Positions 8,354-16,091 of a stretch of DNA of 64,000 nucleotides are shown piece by piece. Position 1 is the stretch's first letter, and each line of letters starts with the position of its first letter. Source of the DNA: Pseudomonas graminis. GTDB taxonomy: Bacteria > Pseudomonadota > Gammaproteobacteria > Pseudomonadales > Pseudomonadaceae. The DNA lies in the NCBI RefSeq assembly GCF_002093745.1, contig NZ_MTSB01000023.1, forward strand, positions 3,855 to 67,854, written 5' to 3'. The translations under genes were made by a program, and so were the position numbers. Below the pieces are notes generated by a model. The model was not told the DNA's origin. It saw nothing but the letters and a program-made list of their open reading frames with translations, and made no database searches.

Positions 8354-9202
8354 TCAATCGGCCTGAACGGTCAACTGATTTTGCTCGCCCAACCCCGCGA
8401 TGCCCAACCGCATGCGTTGCCCCGCTCGCAGGAACACAGGCTCGGGCTTTACGCCCAGCCCGACACCCGGCGGCGTGCCTGTTGAAATGACATCCCCCGG
8501 TTGCAGGCTCATGCAACGGCTTAAATAAGCGATCAGCTGCGGCACCGTGAAAATCAGCGTGCGGGTGTTGCCCTGCTGGTAGCGATGGCCGTCTACCTCA
8601 AGCCACAGGTCGAGTGAGTGAGGGTCGGTGATCTCGTCACGCGTCACCAGCCAGGGACCCAGCGGGCCGAACGTGTCAAAGCCCTTGCCCTTGTCCCATG
8701 TGCCACCGCGCTCAAGCTGCCACTCACGCTCGGACACATCGTTGATGACGCAATAACCGGCGACATGCTCCATTGCACTGGCTTCGTCGATGTTACGCCC
8801 GCCCTTGCCTATCACCACGCCCAGCTCCACTTCCCAATCGGTCTTGAGCGAGCCACGCGGAATTTCGACGTTATCGTTCGGGCCGCAAATAGCACTGGTC
8901 CATTTGTTGAAGATAATGGGTTCCTTCGGCGCTTCCATATTGGATTCAGCGGCATGGTCAGCGTAATTCAAGCCAATGCAGATGAACTTGCCGACCTGCC
9001 CGACGCAGGCACCGATGCGCGGCTTGCCCGGCACCCGCGGCAGGCTCGCGGGATCGAGCGCAGCCAGACTGGCAAGACTGGCCGGGCTCAACGCATCGCC
9101 TGCAACATCCTTGATGTGCGCGGACAGATCACGGACATGGTTTTCGTCATCCAGCAGACCGGGTTTCTCCGAGCCTTTTTCACCGTAACGTAACAGTTTC
9201 AT
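8354..9202 (-). CDS. Fumarylacetoacetate hydrolase (FAH) family protein
   Basis: A 282-residue enzyme of the FAH/2-hydroxyhepta-2,4-diene-1,7-dioate isomerase superfamily. The metal-binding carboxylates are visible in the segments WEVELGVVIGKGG and CVINDVSEREW, with the FDTFGPLGPWLVTRDE and DVISTGTPPGVG signatures. Members hydrolyse C-C bonds, decarboxylate or isomerise small oxo-acids; automated annotation often names them ureidoglycolate lyase, but nothing here establishes that. AGGAG sits 6 bases before the ATG at 9200-9202, so a TTG one codon upstream is rejected. It is convergent with the hydrolase gene; the 60 bases between the two stops show no strong terminator. Confidence 0.85.
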   Translation of the reverse strand: MKLLRYGEKGSEKPGLLDDENHVRDLSAHIKDVAGDALSPASLASLAALDPASLPRVPGKPRIGACVGQVGKFICIGLNYADHAAESNMEAPKEPIIFNKWTSAICGPNDNVEIPRGSLKTDWEVELGVVIGKGGRNIDEASAMEHVAGYCVINDVSEREWQLERGGTWDKGKGFDTFGPLGPWLVTRDEITDPHSLDLWLEVDGHRYQQGNTRTLIFTVPQLIAYLSRCMSLQPGDVISTGTPPGVGLGVKPEPVFLRAGQRMRLGIAGLGEQNQLTVQAD

Positions 9203-9534
9203 CAAGTTCTCCTGTTGCTGTCGAAGCTGCGAAAGCGGATTCAGAGTGCGCGGCGATGCGCATTCGCAGTGAAGGTAAATTCACTGTTCTCGGACAAATA
9301 GCATTGCGGCACATGCACTGACCAATGAAATCGGCAGTCATTGACATTGGCCAGCCGTTCGATTAACCGCACCTCCAAGGGTTGCCATCGAAGAGGCGTC
9401 GAGCGAAAGAAAAACAGGATCAGACGTGGCCGGTCATAATTAATACACACAGTGAGTATTAATATCCTCACCAGCTGAAACGAGCCTTGCGTCACGCCGC
9501 CTGGTTCGTACTCTTTCGATGGTGAGCTGATCTC
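9203..9534. other. Intergenic region upstream of tonB
   Basis: About 330 bases between divergent genes (FAH on minus, tonB on plus). No credible gene is present. It contains the dyad at 9439-9463, described separately. A TTGACA at about 9351 lacks a good -10 at the right distance. Base composition is lower in G+C around the dyad, as expected of a promoter region. Confidence 0.5.
9439..9463. promoter_or_regulatory. Dyad upstream of tonB, candidate operator
   Basis: Perfect inverted repeat ATTAATAC - 9 bases - GTATTAAT, about 70 bases before the tonB start. CATAAT at 9435-9440 could serve as a -10 element, which would make the dyad overlap the promoter. It does not match the Fur consensus well. 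The TTAATAC/GTATTAA core also appears in the repeat in front of the ROK-controlled operon (17310-17361). Confidence 0.45.
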
Positions 9535-10347
9535 ATGTCAACGCTGATATTGCACCGCCGACTACCACCGCCTGAGCATCGCCCGTGGCCTGAGCCGCCT
9601 GCCGGGGTGCGCGTTGTGGCGCCCTCGTCGCTGTTCGTACCACCTCGTGACAGCGTCATCTCTAACGCATGGCCGAGCAGTGCGTTGGCGATATCGGTGG
9701 CGGTCGGGCTGCATGCGGCGCTGGCGTTCTGTTTGTGGGCGGGCCACCCGCAAGCGCCCGAACCGACCCCGCCCATGCCGATCACTGTGCAGTGGATGCC
9801 ACCCCCGGTAACCCCGCCAACCGCACAACCGACGCCGCAGCCACCCGAGCCAGCGCCTCAACCAGAAGCTCAACCGCCAGCGCCATTGCCCAAGGCTGCT
9901 CCCGCCGAGCCAAAACCCGCCGAGACGCCCAGGCCCAAGGCACAGGCCCGGTCCGTCCCGGTAAAAACACGGGCGAAAACCGTAGCGCAGGCTCCCTCGA
10001 CAGCACCGACAACGCCCGCTCCGATGCCCGTTGCAACGCCTGCTCCCGCGCCCGCGCAGACCACTACTGCGCCCATCGGGCGAGCGGGTTACCTGAATAA
10101 CCCGCCACCGGTCTACCCGCCCGCTGCCGCCCGCCGGCATCAAGAAGGCACGACGCTGTTGCGCGTTCATGTGCTGCCCGACGGACACGCCGATCAGGTG
10201 CAAGTGCAGCAAACCAGTGGCGTCCCGGCGCTGGATGAAGCCGCGCAGGCTGCCGTTCGGCAATGGACCTTTATTCCCGCCAAACGCGGCGCTACCCCGG
10301 TTGAAGGCTGGGTCAACGTGCCCCTGGCTTTCAAACTCGCACCTTGA
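9535..10347 (+). CDS. tonB: TonB-family energy transducer
   Basis: A 270-residue protein. A short cytoplasmic N-terminus leads to one membrane span near residues 45-68 (ending HAALAFCLW). Next is a long Pro/Ala/Gln/Lys-rich periplasmic spacer (about 75-180, with PPEPAPQPEAQPPAP-type repeats). The C-terminal TonB domain carries YLNNPPPVYPPAAARR, VLPDGHADQVQV and the conserved QWTFIPAKR. It transmits proton-motive force from ExbB-ExbD to an outer membrane receptor. It starts a four-gene cluster tonB-exbB-exbD-receptor, so it is probably dedicated to that receptor rather than the general housekeeping TonB. The ribosome binding site before ATG 9535 is weak (GGTGAG). Confidence 0.9.
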   Translation: MSTLILHRRLPPPEHRPWPEPPAGVRVVAPSSLFVPPRDSVISNAWPSSALAISVAVGLHAALAFCLWAGHPQAPEPTPPMPITVQWMPPPVTPPTAQPTPQPPEPAPQPEAQPPAPLPKAAPAEPKPAETPRPKAQARSVPVKTRAKTVAQAPSTAPTTPAPMPVATPAPAPAQTTTAPIGRAGYLNNPPPVYPPAAARRHQEGTTLLRVHVLPDGHADQVQVQQTSGVPALDEAAQAAVRQWTFIPAKRGATPVEGWVNVPLAFKLAP

Positions 10348-10357
10348 GGCTTACGTC

Positions 10358-11050
10358 ATGAACACCGCTTACGCCGTACTCATTACCCAGACTTCGATGA
10401 TCCTGCTGGTGATTTTCTCGCTGGCCACCTGGGCGCTGCTGCTGGGCAAGACGTTCCAGCACTGGCGACTGGCCCGCCAGAACCGACGCTACGCCACGCA
10501 GTTCTGGGCCGCGCGCGACCTGCAAAAGGCGCTGCAGATGCCCAACGGCGAAGGCAGCCTGGCACGCTTGACCGATGCGGGCGCGCACGCTCTCGCCGCG
10601 CCCCATGACTCGCCCGACCTCGGCCACAGCTGGAACCGTCAGGATTTGCTGGAGCGCAGCCTGCGCCAGCAGATCCACAAGGAACGACGTCACCTGGAGA
10701 GCGGCATGATTCTGCTCGCCTCGATCGGCAGCACCGCGCCCTTCATCGGCCTGTTCGGCACCGTGTTCGGGATCATTCATGCGCTTACCGCAATCAGCCA
10801 GGCCAAGTCAGCCAGCATCGCGGTGGTCGCCGGGCCGATTGGTGAAGCGCTGGTCGCGACCGGTGTCGGTATCGCTGTCGCGGTGCCCGCCGTGCTGGCT
10901 TACAACTTTTTCGGGCGCCGCATGAAGCTGGTGATCGCGGACCTGGACGAGTTTGCCGTGGACTTTCTCAACCTCTCGCAACGCAACGCCTTCCGGCTGC
11001 AACCCGATAATCGCGACAAGGCAGCCCCCAATCTGAAAGGAGTGATCTGA
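10358..11050 (+). CDS. exbB: ExbB/MotA-TolQ family proton channel subunit
   Basis: A 230-residue inner-membrane protein with three spans: residues ~8-30 (TSMILLVIFSLATWALLLG), ~117-142 (GMILLASIGSTAPFIGLFGTVFG interrupted) and ~160-190 (AGPIGEALVATGVGIAVAVPAV). These are the MotA/TolQ/ExbB signature segments. With ExbD it forms the proton-driven motor that energises TonB. The start at 10358 is taken because the first span begins right after it and the gene follows tonB by 10 bases; the longer frame reaching back to 10169 runs inside tonB. Confidence 0.9.
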   Translation: MNTAYAVLITQTSMILLVIFSLATWALLLGKTFQHWRLARQNRRYATQFWAARDLQKALQMPNGEGSLARLTDAGAHALAAPHDSPDLGHSWNRQDLLERSLRQQIHKERRHLESGMILLASIGSTAPFIGLFGTVFGIIHALTAISQAKSASIAVVAGPIGEALVATGVGIAVAVPAVLAYNFFGRRMKLVIADLDEFAVDFLNLSQRNAFRLQPDNRDKAAPNLKGVI

Positions 11051-11051
11051 C

Positions 11052-11456
11052 ATGTCCTTTTCCACTTCCAACGATGACGCTGCTATCAGCGACATCAACA
11101 TCACGCCGCTGGTGGACGTGATGCTGGTGCTGTTGGTGACGTTCATTGTCACAGCGCCGCTGCTCACTAACGCCATCCCGCTGGACCTGCCGCAAACCGT
11201 CGCCACCACCTCCCTGGACCAGGCCAGCCCGGTGGTCGTGAGTGTCGACGCCACGGGCGGTGTGTTCATCGACAGCGAAGCAACGTCGCTGGAGCAACTG
11301 CCGGGCGCTTTGCAAAACCTGCACGACAAGAACCCGGACGTCGCGGTCAGCCTGCGTGCCGATCAGGCAACGGGCTATGGACGGGTGGCTCAGGTGCTGG
11401 CCTATGTGCAGAAAGCCGGAATCAGTCGCCTGTCAGTTATCACCGAAAGCCCCTGA
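11052..11456 (+). CDS. exbD: ExbD/TolR family biopolymer transport protein
   Basis: A 134-residue protein with a short cytoplasmic tail, a single membrane span (ITPLVDVMLVLLVTFIVTAP, with the conserved proton-carrying Asp in PLVDVM) and a periplasmic domain ending QKAGISRLSVITE, as in the family. It pairs with ExbB to power TonB. It starts one base after the exbB stop, so it is translationally coupled. Confidence 0.92.
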   Translation: MSFSTSNDDAAISDINITPLVDVMLVLLVTFIVTAPLLTNAIPLDLPQTVATTSLDQASPVVVSVDATGGVFIDSEATSLEQLPGALQNLHDKNPDVAVSLRADQATGYGRVAQVLAYVQKAGISRLSVITESP

Positions 11457-11528
11457 AACAAAATCAACCGTCCCACTCAATGACACACGCCGCCAGCGCG
11501 GCCCCCTGACGCCCCAGGAAAACTTTTC

Positions 11529-13835
11529 ATGAACAATCGATCGATACCGCGCGTCTCTCGATTTCCGGTAACGCGTCTCGCGCTGCTGATTTCATTGAAC
11601 TCCATGTGCCTGATCAGCCCGTTCATTCAGGCTGACGACAACGTGCCCGCACCTGTCACGCCGTCCACCCGCGAAGACGCTGCGGCCACGACGCTGGGCA
11701 CCGTTTCGGTGATCGGTCAGGGCGAAACGCGTCAGGTGCAGCGCGTCACGCAAAAAGACGTGAAAGCGTATTCCGCAGGCACCAGCCCGCTGAAAGTCCT
11801 GCAACGCTTGCCGGGGGTGAACTTCCAGTCCGGCGACCCGCTGGGCCGCGAAGAAGGCAGCCAGCGCATCAGCCTGCGCGGCTTCGACATGCACCACCTG
11901 GGTTACACACTGGACGGCGTCACCCTCGGCAACATGAGCTTCGGCAACTTCAATGGCCTGAGCATTACCCGAGCGATCATTGCGGAGAACATCGCGGCCA
12001 GCGAAGTGGCGCCCGGCATCGGTTCGCTGGGCACGGCGTCAAACAGTGACCTGGGCGGCACCATCCAGTTCACCAGCTCCAACCCGGATAAAGCGTTTGG
12101 TGCGCAACTGTCACAGACCTTGGGCAGCTACGACACCTCACGCACATTCATGCGCGTCGACACGGGCGAGTACAACGGTCTGTCCGCTTACGTGTCAGGG
12201 GAAAAGTACGACGCCGATGCCTGGAAAGGCCACGACAATCCGCAAAAGTCCGACGCTGTGAACGCCAAGGTCAATTACGACTTCGGCGACAACCGCGTGA
12301 GTTTTTTTCACAGCACCTCGTCTCACGACGAAGCCAACCTGCCGAACCTGTCGCAAAGCATCATTCAGCGCCTGGGTTACAACTGGAGTTACTACACACC
12401 GGACTGGCCCCGTGCAGTCAATGCGGCCAACGGCATTTATACCGGCGGCGTCACCAGCGCGGGCGATGCCACCTACAACGCCAGCAGCCTGCGTGATGAC
12501 GAACTGGACATCCTCAACGGCAACTTCTCGCTGACCGATGACCTGGTGCTGGACGCCACCGTCTATCACCATCACGACTCAGGCCGGGGTAACTCCTATT
12601 ACCCGTTCATCTACACCAGTGGCTCGACAACGGTGCCGAGCAATTCGATTCGTAGCACGGTGTACGGCATTGACCGAACCGGTTTCCAGAGTTCGCTGAC
12701 CTACTTCCTGGGCCAGCACGAAATTCAGGGCGGGTTCTGGATTCAGTCCAACAAGAACGACATTGCCCGCTACCTGTTCGACACCACCAACGCCACGCCG
12801 CAAAACCACATTGTCAAAACCAACGGCCTGCCGCTGGCGGCCACGGTGCTGGACCAGAGTTACAACGACCTGACCCGGCAATTCTATTTGCGTGACACCT
12901 ACACCCTGCTCGATGACCGCCTAAAACTTGAGTTCGGTGCCAAAAACACCGTCACCACGTCAACCGCTGAAGGCAAAGGTGGCGGTTATGCCAGCGGCTC
13001 ACTGGAGGCGCGGGACAGGTTCCTGCCGCAAGTGGGCGCGACCTACAAACTGGATGGGGACGATGAAGTCTTCACCTCGTATTCGGAAAATATGGCGGCA
13101 TTCCCGAGTGGCGGCTACAGCCCGCTCTTCACGACGCAGACCGCCGTAGATGCGCAGAACGGTTTCAAAGACCTGAAGCCCGAAACCTCAAAAACCGTCG
13201 AACTGGGCCTGCGTCGCAGCACCAAACTGTATTCCGCCTCCGCCGCCCTCTACACCACTAAATTCGACAACCGTCTGGTGGCGATCACCAACTGCACCGG
13301 CATCGTCATCTGCCAGAACGGCGTGGCCAACGTCGGCTCGGTCACCAGCCGCGGCCTGGAACTCTCGTTCGGCCTGACGCCCGACGAACACTGGCGCTGG
13401 TCCAACTCGATGTCCTATAACCGCAGCACCTACGATGATGACTACGCCAGCGGCGGCAGCACCGTTCACGTGAAAGGCAAGACCGTCGTAGACTCGCCAA
13501 AACTCATGTATTCAAGCAACCTGGACTGGAACTGGGAACACTGGAACGCCGGCCTTCAAGGCAACTACGTCAGTAAGCGCTATTACACCTACACCAACGA
13601 CTCCAGCGTCAGCGGCTACTGGCTGGCGAACGCCAACCTTGGGTACGAGTTCGGCAAACTCGGCGCCCTCAAAGACACCACGGTATCGCTGAACATGGTC
13701 AACCTGTTCGACAAACGCTACATCTCCACCCTCAACACCGACGCCAGCGCGGCCACCGACCCTTCCGGCAATTTGCAGATTCTCCAGGTAGGAACGCCAC
13801 GCAGCGCGTTTGTGACGCTGGGGGTTAAGCTGTAA
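11529..13835 (+). CDS. TonB-dependent outer membrane receptor
   Basis: A 768-residue beta-barrel receptor. Residues 1-36 form a signal peptide (LALLISLNSMCLISPFIQA). The plug domain runs to about residue 190, with DVKAYSAGTSPLKVLQRLPG, RISLRGFDMHHLGYTLDGV and LGGTIQFTSS. The rest is a 22-strand barrel ending in VTLGVKL. No N-terminal signalling extension of the FecA type is present, so it is not expected to control a sigma factor itself. The substrate is unknown: no siderophore genes are nearby and no clear Fur box was seen. It is the last gene of the tonB-exbB-exbD cluster, 72 bases after exbD. A link to the phosphodiester ABC operon downstream is possible (see findings) but unproven. Confidence 0.9.
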   Translation: MNNRSIPRVSRFPVTRLALLISLNSMCLISPFIQADDNVPAPVTPSTREDAAATTLGTVSVIGQGETRQVQRVTQKDVKAYSAGTSPLKVLQRLPGVNFQSGDPLGREEGSQRISLRGFDMHHLGYTLDGVTLGNMSFGNFNGLSITRAIIAENIAASEVAPGIGSLGTASNSDLGGTIQFTSSNPDKAFGAQLSQTLGSYDTSRTFMRVDTGEYNGLSAYVSGEKYDADAWKGHDNPQKSDAVNAKVNYDFGDNRVSFFHSTSSHDEANLPNLSQSIIQRLGYNWSYYTPDWPRAVNAANGIYTGGVTSAGDATYNASSLRDDELDILNGNFSLTDDLVLDATVYHHHDSGRGNSYYPFIYTSGSTTVPSNSIRSTVYGIDRTGFQSSLTYFLGQHEIQGGFWIQSNKNDIARYLFDTTNATPQNHIVKTNGLPLAATVLDQSYNDLTRQFYLRDTYTLLDDRLKLEFGAKNTVTTSTAEGKGGGYASGSLEARDRFLPQVGATYKLDGDDEVFTSYSENMAAFPSGGYSPLFTTQTAVDAQNGFKDLKPETSKTVELGLRRSTKLYSASAALYTTKFDNRLVAITNCTGIVICQNGVANVGSVTSRGLELSFGLTPDEHWRWSNSMSYNRSTYDDDYASGGSTVHVKGKTVVDSPKLMYSSNLDWNWEHWNAGLQGNYVSKRYYTYTNDSSVSGYWLANANLGYEFGKLGALKDTTVSLNMVNLFDKRYISTLNTDASAATDPSGNLQILQVGTPRSAFVTLGVKL

Positions 13836-13928
13836 TTATTGCTAATGGTGGACGGGCGAAGGATCGTTCGATCCGCCATGCACATTGAGTCACGTTGCGC
13901 GACTCACTCCTGTGGTGGCCATGCTCTT

Positions 13929-13954
13929 ATGGGAACGAGCTTGCTCACGAAGGC
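13929..13954. repeat. Pseudomonas REP-like element (single, diverged copy)
   Basis: The sequence ATGGGAACGAGCTTGCTC and following bases resemble the common Pseudomonas extragenic palindrome (GGGAGCGAGCTTGCTCGCGA-type), with a GAGC-TT-GCTC hairpin and two substitutions. It lies between the receptor gene and the small gene at 14070. A further 6-bp hairpin CAGCCA/TGGCTG lies at 13973-13988. No second REP copy is seen nearby. Confidence 0.6.
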
Positions 13955-14069
13955 AATCTTCCAGTCGATGCACAGCCAGCGTTGGCTGCTAGCGCTCATG
14001 GCGACGAATAGCGCACCGTGCGGCATACTCTGCACCTATGTATAGCGCCGACCTTTATCTGGACATCAC

Positions 14070-14309
14070 ATGACACCCAACGCAGAACTCTACAACCCGT
14101 CCACCGAATACGCCGACAAACTGATCTCGCGCATTGGCCAGACCCCCTCATGGATCGCCAAGCGCATCGGCGTGACGGACAAACGCATCCGCTACATCCT
14201 TGATGGCGAAAGGACCGTGAAGGGCGAGACCACGCCGATTCAGATGACGTACACCGAGCAGTTCGCGCTGGAGTGTCTGGTGGCTGAAGCGGTAGCGCTG
14301 AGGAGATAG
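14070..14309 (+). CDS. Small predicted helix-turn-helix protein
   Basis: A 79-residue protein. Residues ~16-45 (DKLISRIGQTPSWIAKRIGVTDKRIRYILDG) look like a Cro/CI-type helix-turn-helix with the pattern of two helices and a recognition helix KRIRYIL. The rest is a short helical tail. It could be a small transcriptional regulator; no target is evident. It is 40 bases upstream of the DUF3592 gene and may share its transcript. A TATGTATAG sequence about 30 bases upstream could serve as a -10 element. Confidence 0.55.
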   Translation: MTPNAELYNPSTEYADKLISRIGQTPSWIAKRIGVTDKRIRYILDGERTVKGETTPIQMTYTEQFALECLVAEAVALRR

Positions 14310-14354
14310 GGGTTTTGTGGCGGCTGTGTTTATGGACAACGCAAGGGATCTGCC

Positions 14355-14792
14355 ATGACTAAGACACCTTCCTCTGGCCGAGGAGATTTGCTCCGCGCAC
14401 TGACTTTTATTCCGCTGGGCCTGTGTCTTCTTTGCCTTGCGGTTTGGCTGGTCGACAATCGGCTTGGCTTTCTGGCCCAGGCGCAACGCGCCGAAGGGCA
14501 TGTCAGCGCCCTGAACGCAGGCGGCAGCCATCCACAAATTGATTTCATCGACGCTACGGGCAAAGCGATCAGCTACCCCGAGAGCGGGTTTATATTCGGT
14601 TACGCAGTGGGCGACTCAGTGACGGTGTTTTACCGCACCGAAGCATCCTCCCACACCGCGATCATTGGAGATCGTGGCGCGCTATGGGGTGCGAGCCTGC
14701 TGGCGGGCCTGCTCGCAATCGTGTTCACCGCAGGGGGCGCCTACCGCATGGCCGCATGGATTCGTCGGCGCCAAGCGACGCGGCCCCTATAA
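14355..14792 (+). CDS. DUF3592-type membrane protein
   Basis: A 145-residue protein with a membrane span at residues ~15-35 (LTFIPLGLCLLCLAVWLVD) and a second at ~107-130 (ALWGASLLAGLLAIVFTAGG). Between them is a periplasmic beta-rich domain with the family pattern AEGHVSAL...DFIDATGKAISYPE...YAVGDSVTVFYRTE. The function of this family is unknown. The start at 14355 has AAGGGA upstream (about 14343). Confidence 0.7.
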   Translation: MTKTPSSGRGDLLRALTFIPLGLCLLCLAVWLVDNRLGFLAQAQRAEGHVSALNAGGSHPQIDFIDATGKAISYPESGFIFGYAVGDSVTVFYRTEASSHTAIIGDRGALWGASLLAGLLAIVFTAGGAYRMAAWIRRRQATRPL

Positions 14793-15013
14793 GGACACTC
14801 TCACATGCAATTCCATTAGCGGTGACTGAGAGTGGCTGGCGCTACAAGACTGCCCGCACTCTTTAGACGCGTAATCCAGCCAGTTAATCTGTTCGCACAA
14901 CGCCTGCTCAAGTAAGGACATTATTTGAAGAGCGCGCTTCTGCCAGAGGCGGGCTGCTCATTTACTAAAAGGGTTTGGCGTATCGATCATCGGTTGTGGC
15001 TGCGAATGGAACA

Positions 15014-15031
15014 CTGGATCACCTGATCCAG
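15014..15031. promoter_or_regulatory. 18-bp dyad upstream of the DUF3800-type gene
   Basis: Perfect palindrome CTGGATCA-CC-TGATCCAG, 57 bases before the downstream ATG. The remaining 14793-15088 interval shows no gene; a second imperfect pair (GATCATCGG at about 14984 and GATGATCGG at about 15060) flanks it. It is a candidate operator, but no regulator can be assigned. Confidence 0.4.
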
Positions 15032-15088
15032 CCCACCGAAGGGATGATGCAACCATGAGATGATCGGTTTCTGCCATAGAGAGTTGCC

Positions 15089-15889
15089 ATGCACATAATA
15101 ATCGATGACACCTACAGCTCACAAAAAATACCAGGTTCAACCTACGTGACCGGGGATCGACGGACCCATGTGGCCGTTGCCATTCCAGATGACCAAGTCC
15201 TGTACCTGCGAACAGAAATGCGCAGTTGCCTGGAATACCTGCAGCGAAACCATAAGATTCAAGCCAATGAGTTTCACTTTGTAGATATTTATAATCGGAA
15301 CGGCCCTTGGAAAAGTCTAGTCAACAAGGAAAACCTGGGAATTTTTGATTTTTTTGCGTCTATTTATGAAAAATATAATTGGAAGGTACATATACAAACC
15401 GTCGACGACCGCACACTCAGCGATCATCCCTCCCTTCAAACTGAGGGCATCATTGATGGACTGGACATTTCCAAACGCTCCGATTTATCGCTTTTTCTTC
15501 TGCTCGTACGGCTTAAGAGTCTCTACACCATTGAAAAGCACGGTCAGCTAACACTCATTGTGGATAACCGCACTGCCGGAGAGCAAGGAAAACCCGTTGG
15601 ACACGGTCTTTTTTCTGGCGCGGGGCGATCATTTAAAGGCTCTTTCGAGTCTTCTGAGAGAGAGCCACTTCTGCAGATCGCAGACTTCATCGCCTTTTGT
15701 ATTAATAGATCTACGCACCTTGGCCTTAAATCCAGCCGAACAGAAACAGACTATGCGTTTCTCGAGTTGATCGCTGACATGAACATTAACTGTGATGACC
15801 TCCAGAAAGTTAAGCTAAAGAAAGGATTTTCCACATCAGATGTTGATGAGCATCATCGGTTGGACAGGGTCTCGAAAGGATTAGAGTAA
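15089..15889 (+). CDS. DUF3800-type protein (predicted RNase H-like fold)
   Basis: A 266-residue protein. The N-terminus (HIIIDDTYSS) carries the acidic pair at residues 6-7 that corresponds to the family's D-E motif. The C-terminal segment EPLLQIADFIAFCINR matches the conserved LQ-AD-a signature of DUF3800, a family placed with RNase H-like nucleases and often found in mobile or defence-associated loci. Codon usage and base composition are clearly more A+T-rich than in the neighbours (for example around 15240-15560), which suggests recent acquisition. It stands alone, preceded by an 18-bp palindrome and followed by three closely packed dyads. The biochemical function is unknown. Confidence 0.6.
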   Translation: MHIIIDDTYSSQKIPGSTYVTGDRRTHVAVAIPDDQVLYLRTEMRSCLEYLQRNHKIQANEFHFVDIYNRNGPWKSLVNKENLGIFDFFASIYEKYNWKVHIQTVDDRTLSDHPSLQTEGIIDGLDISKRSDLSLFLLLVRLKSLYTIEKHGQLTLIVDNRTAGEQGKPVGHGLFSGAGRSFKGSFESSEREPLLQIADFIAFCINRSTHLGLKSSRTETDYAFLELIADMNINCDDLQKVKLKKGFSTSDVDEHHRLDRVSKGLE

Positions 15890-15902
15890 CGTGGAGGGCC
15901 AG

Positions 15903-15994
15903 GCAGCGCTGCGTAGGGGAGCGCTGCTCGAAACGATATCGTTTGAGCTCAAGTTCGTGAGGTCTCGACTATTACTTCGAGTCCGAGACTCGAA
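15903..15994. repeat. Cluster of three perfect dyads after the DUF3800-type gene
   Basis: Three perfect inverted repeats lie in 92 bases: GCAGCGCT - 9 bases - AGCGCTGC (15903-15927), the 14-bp palindrome AAACGATATCGTTT (15931-15944), and TTCGAGTC-CGA-GACTCGAA (15976-15994). None is followed by a T-run, so they are not ordinary terminators. They could be binding sites, a recombination or end sequence, or RNA structure at the 3' end of the DUF3800 transcript. Confidence 0.55.
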
Positions 15995-16091
15995 AGCTGA
16001 ATAGCATGGGTTGACCTGTCCGCTGAGACACAACGTCGGGGGCGGGACAGGGATAACCATCGCGGCGATCAGCCGAATGCAACCATCAACA

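Noticed and set aside
9241..9495. Minus-strand 84-codon frame upstream of tonB
   Set aside because: Overlaps the dyad and promoter region; no ribosome binding site or similarity.
9203..9534. Fur box upstream of the TonB cluster
   Set aside because: The dyad does not follow the GATAAT-type hexamer array; calling it Fur would be forced.
15089..15889. A multi-gene defence island around the DUF3800-type gene
   Set aside because: No partner nuclease, helicase, methylase, cyclase or toxin-antitoxin gene lies beside it; only a single gene and dyads can be supported.
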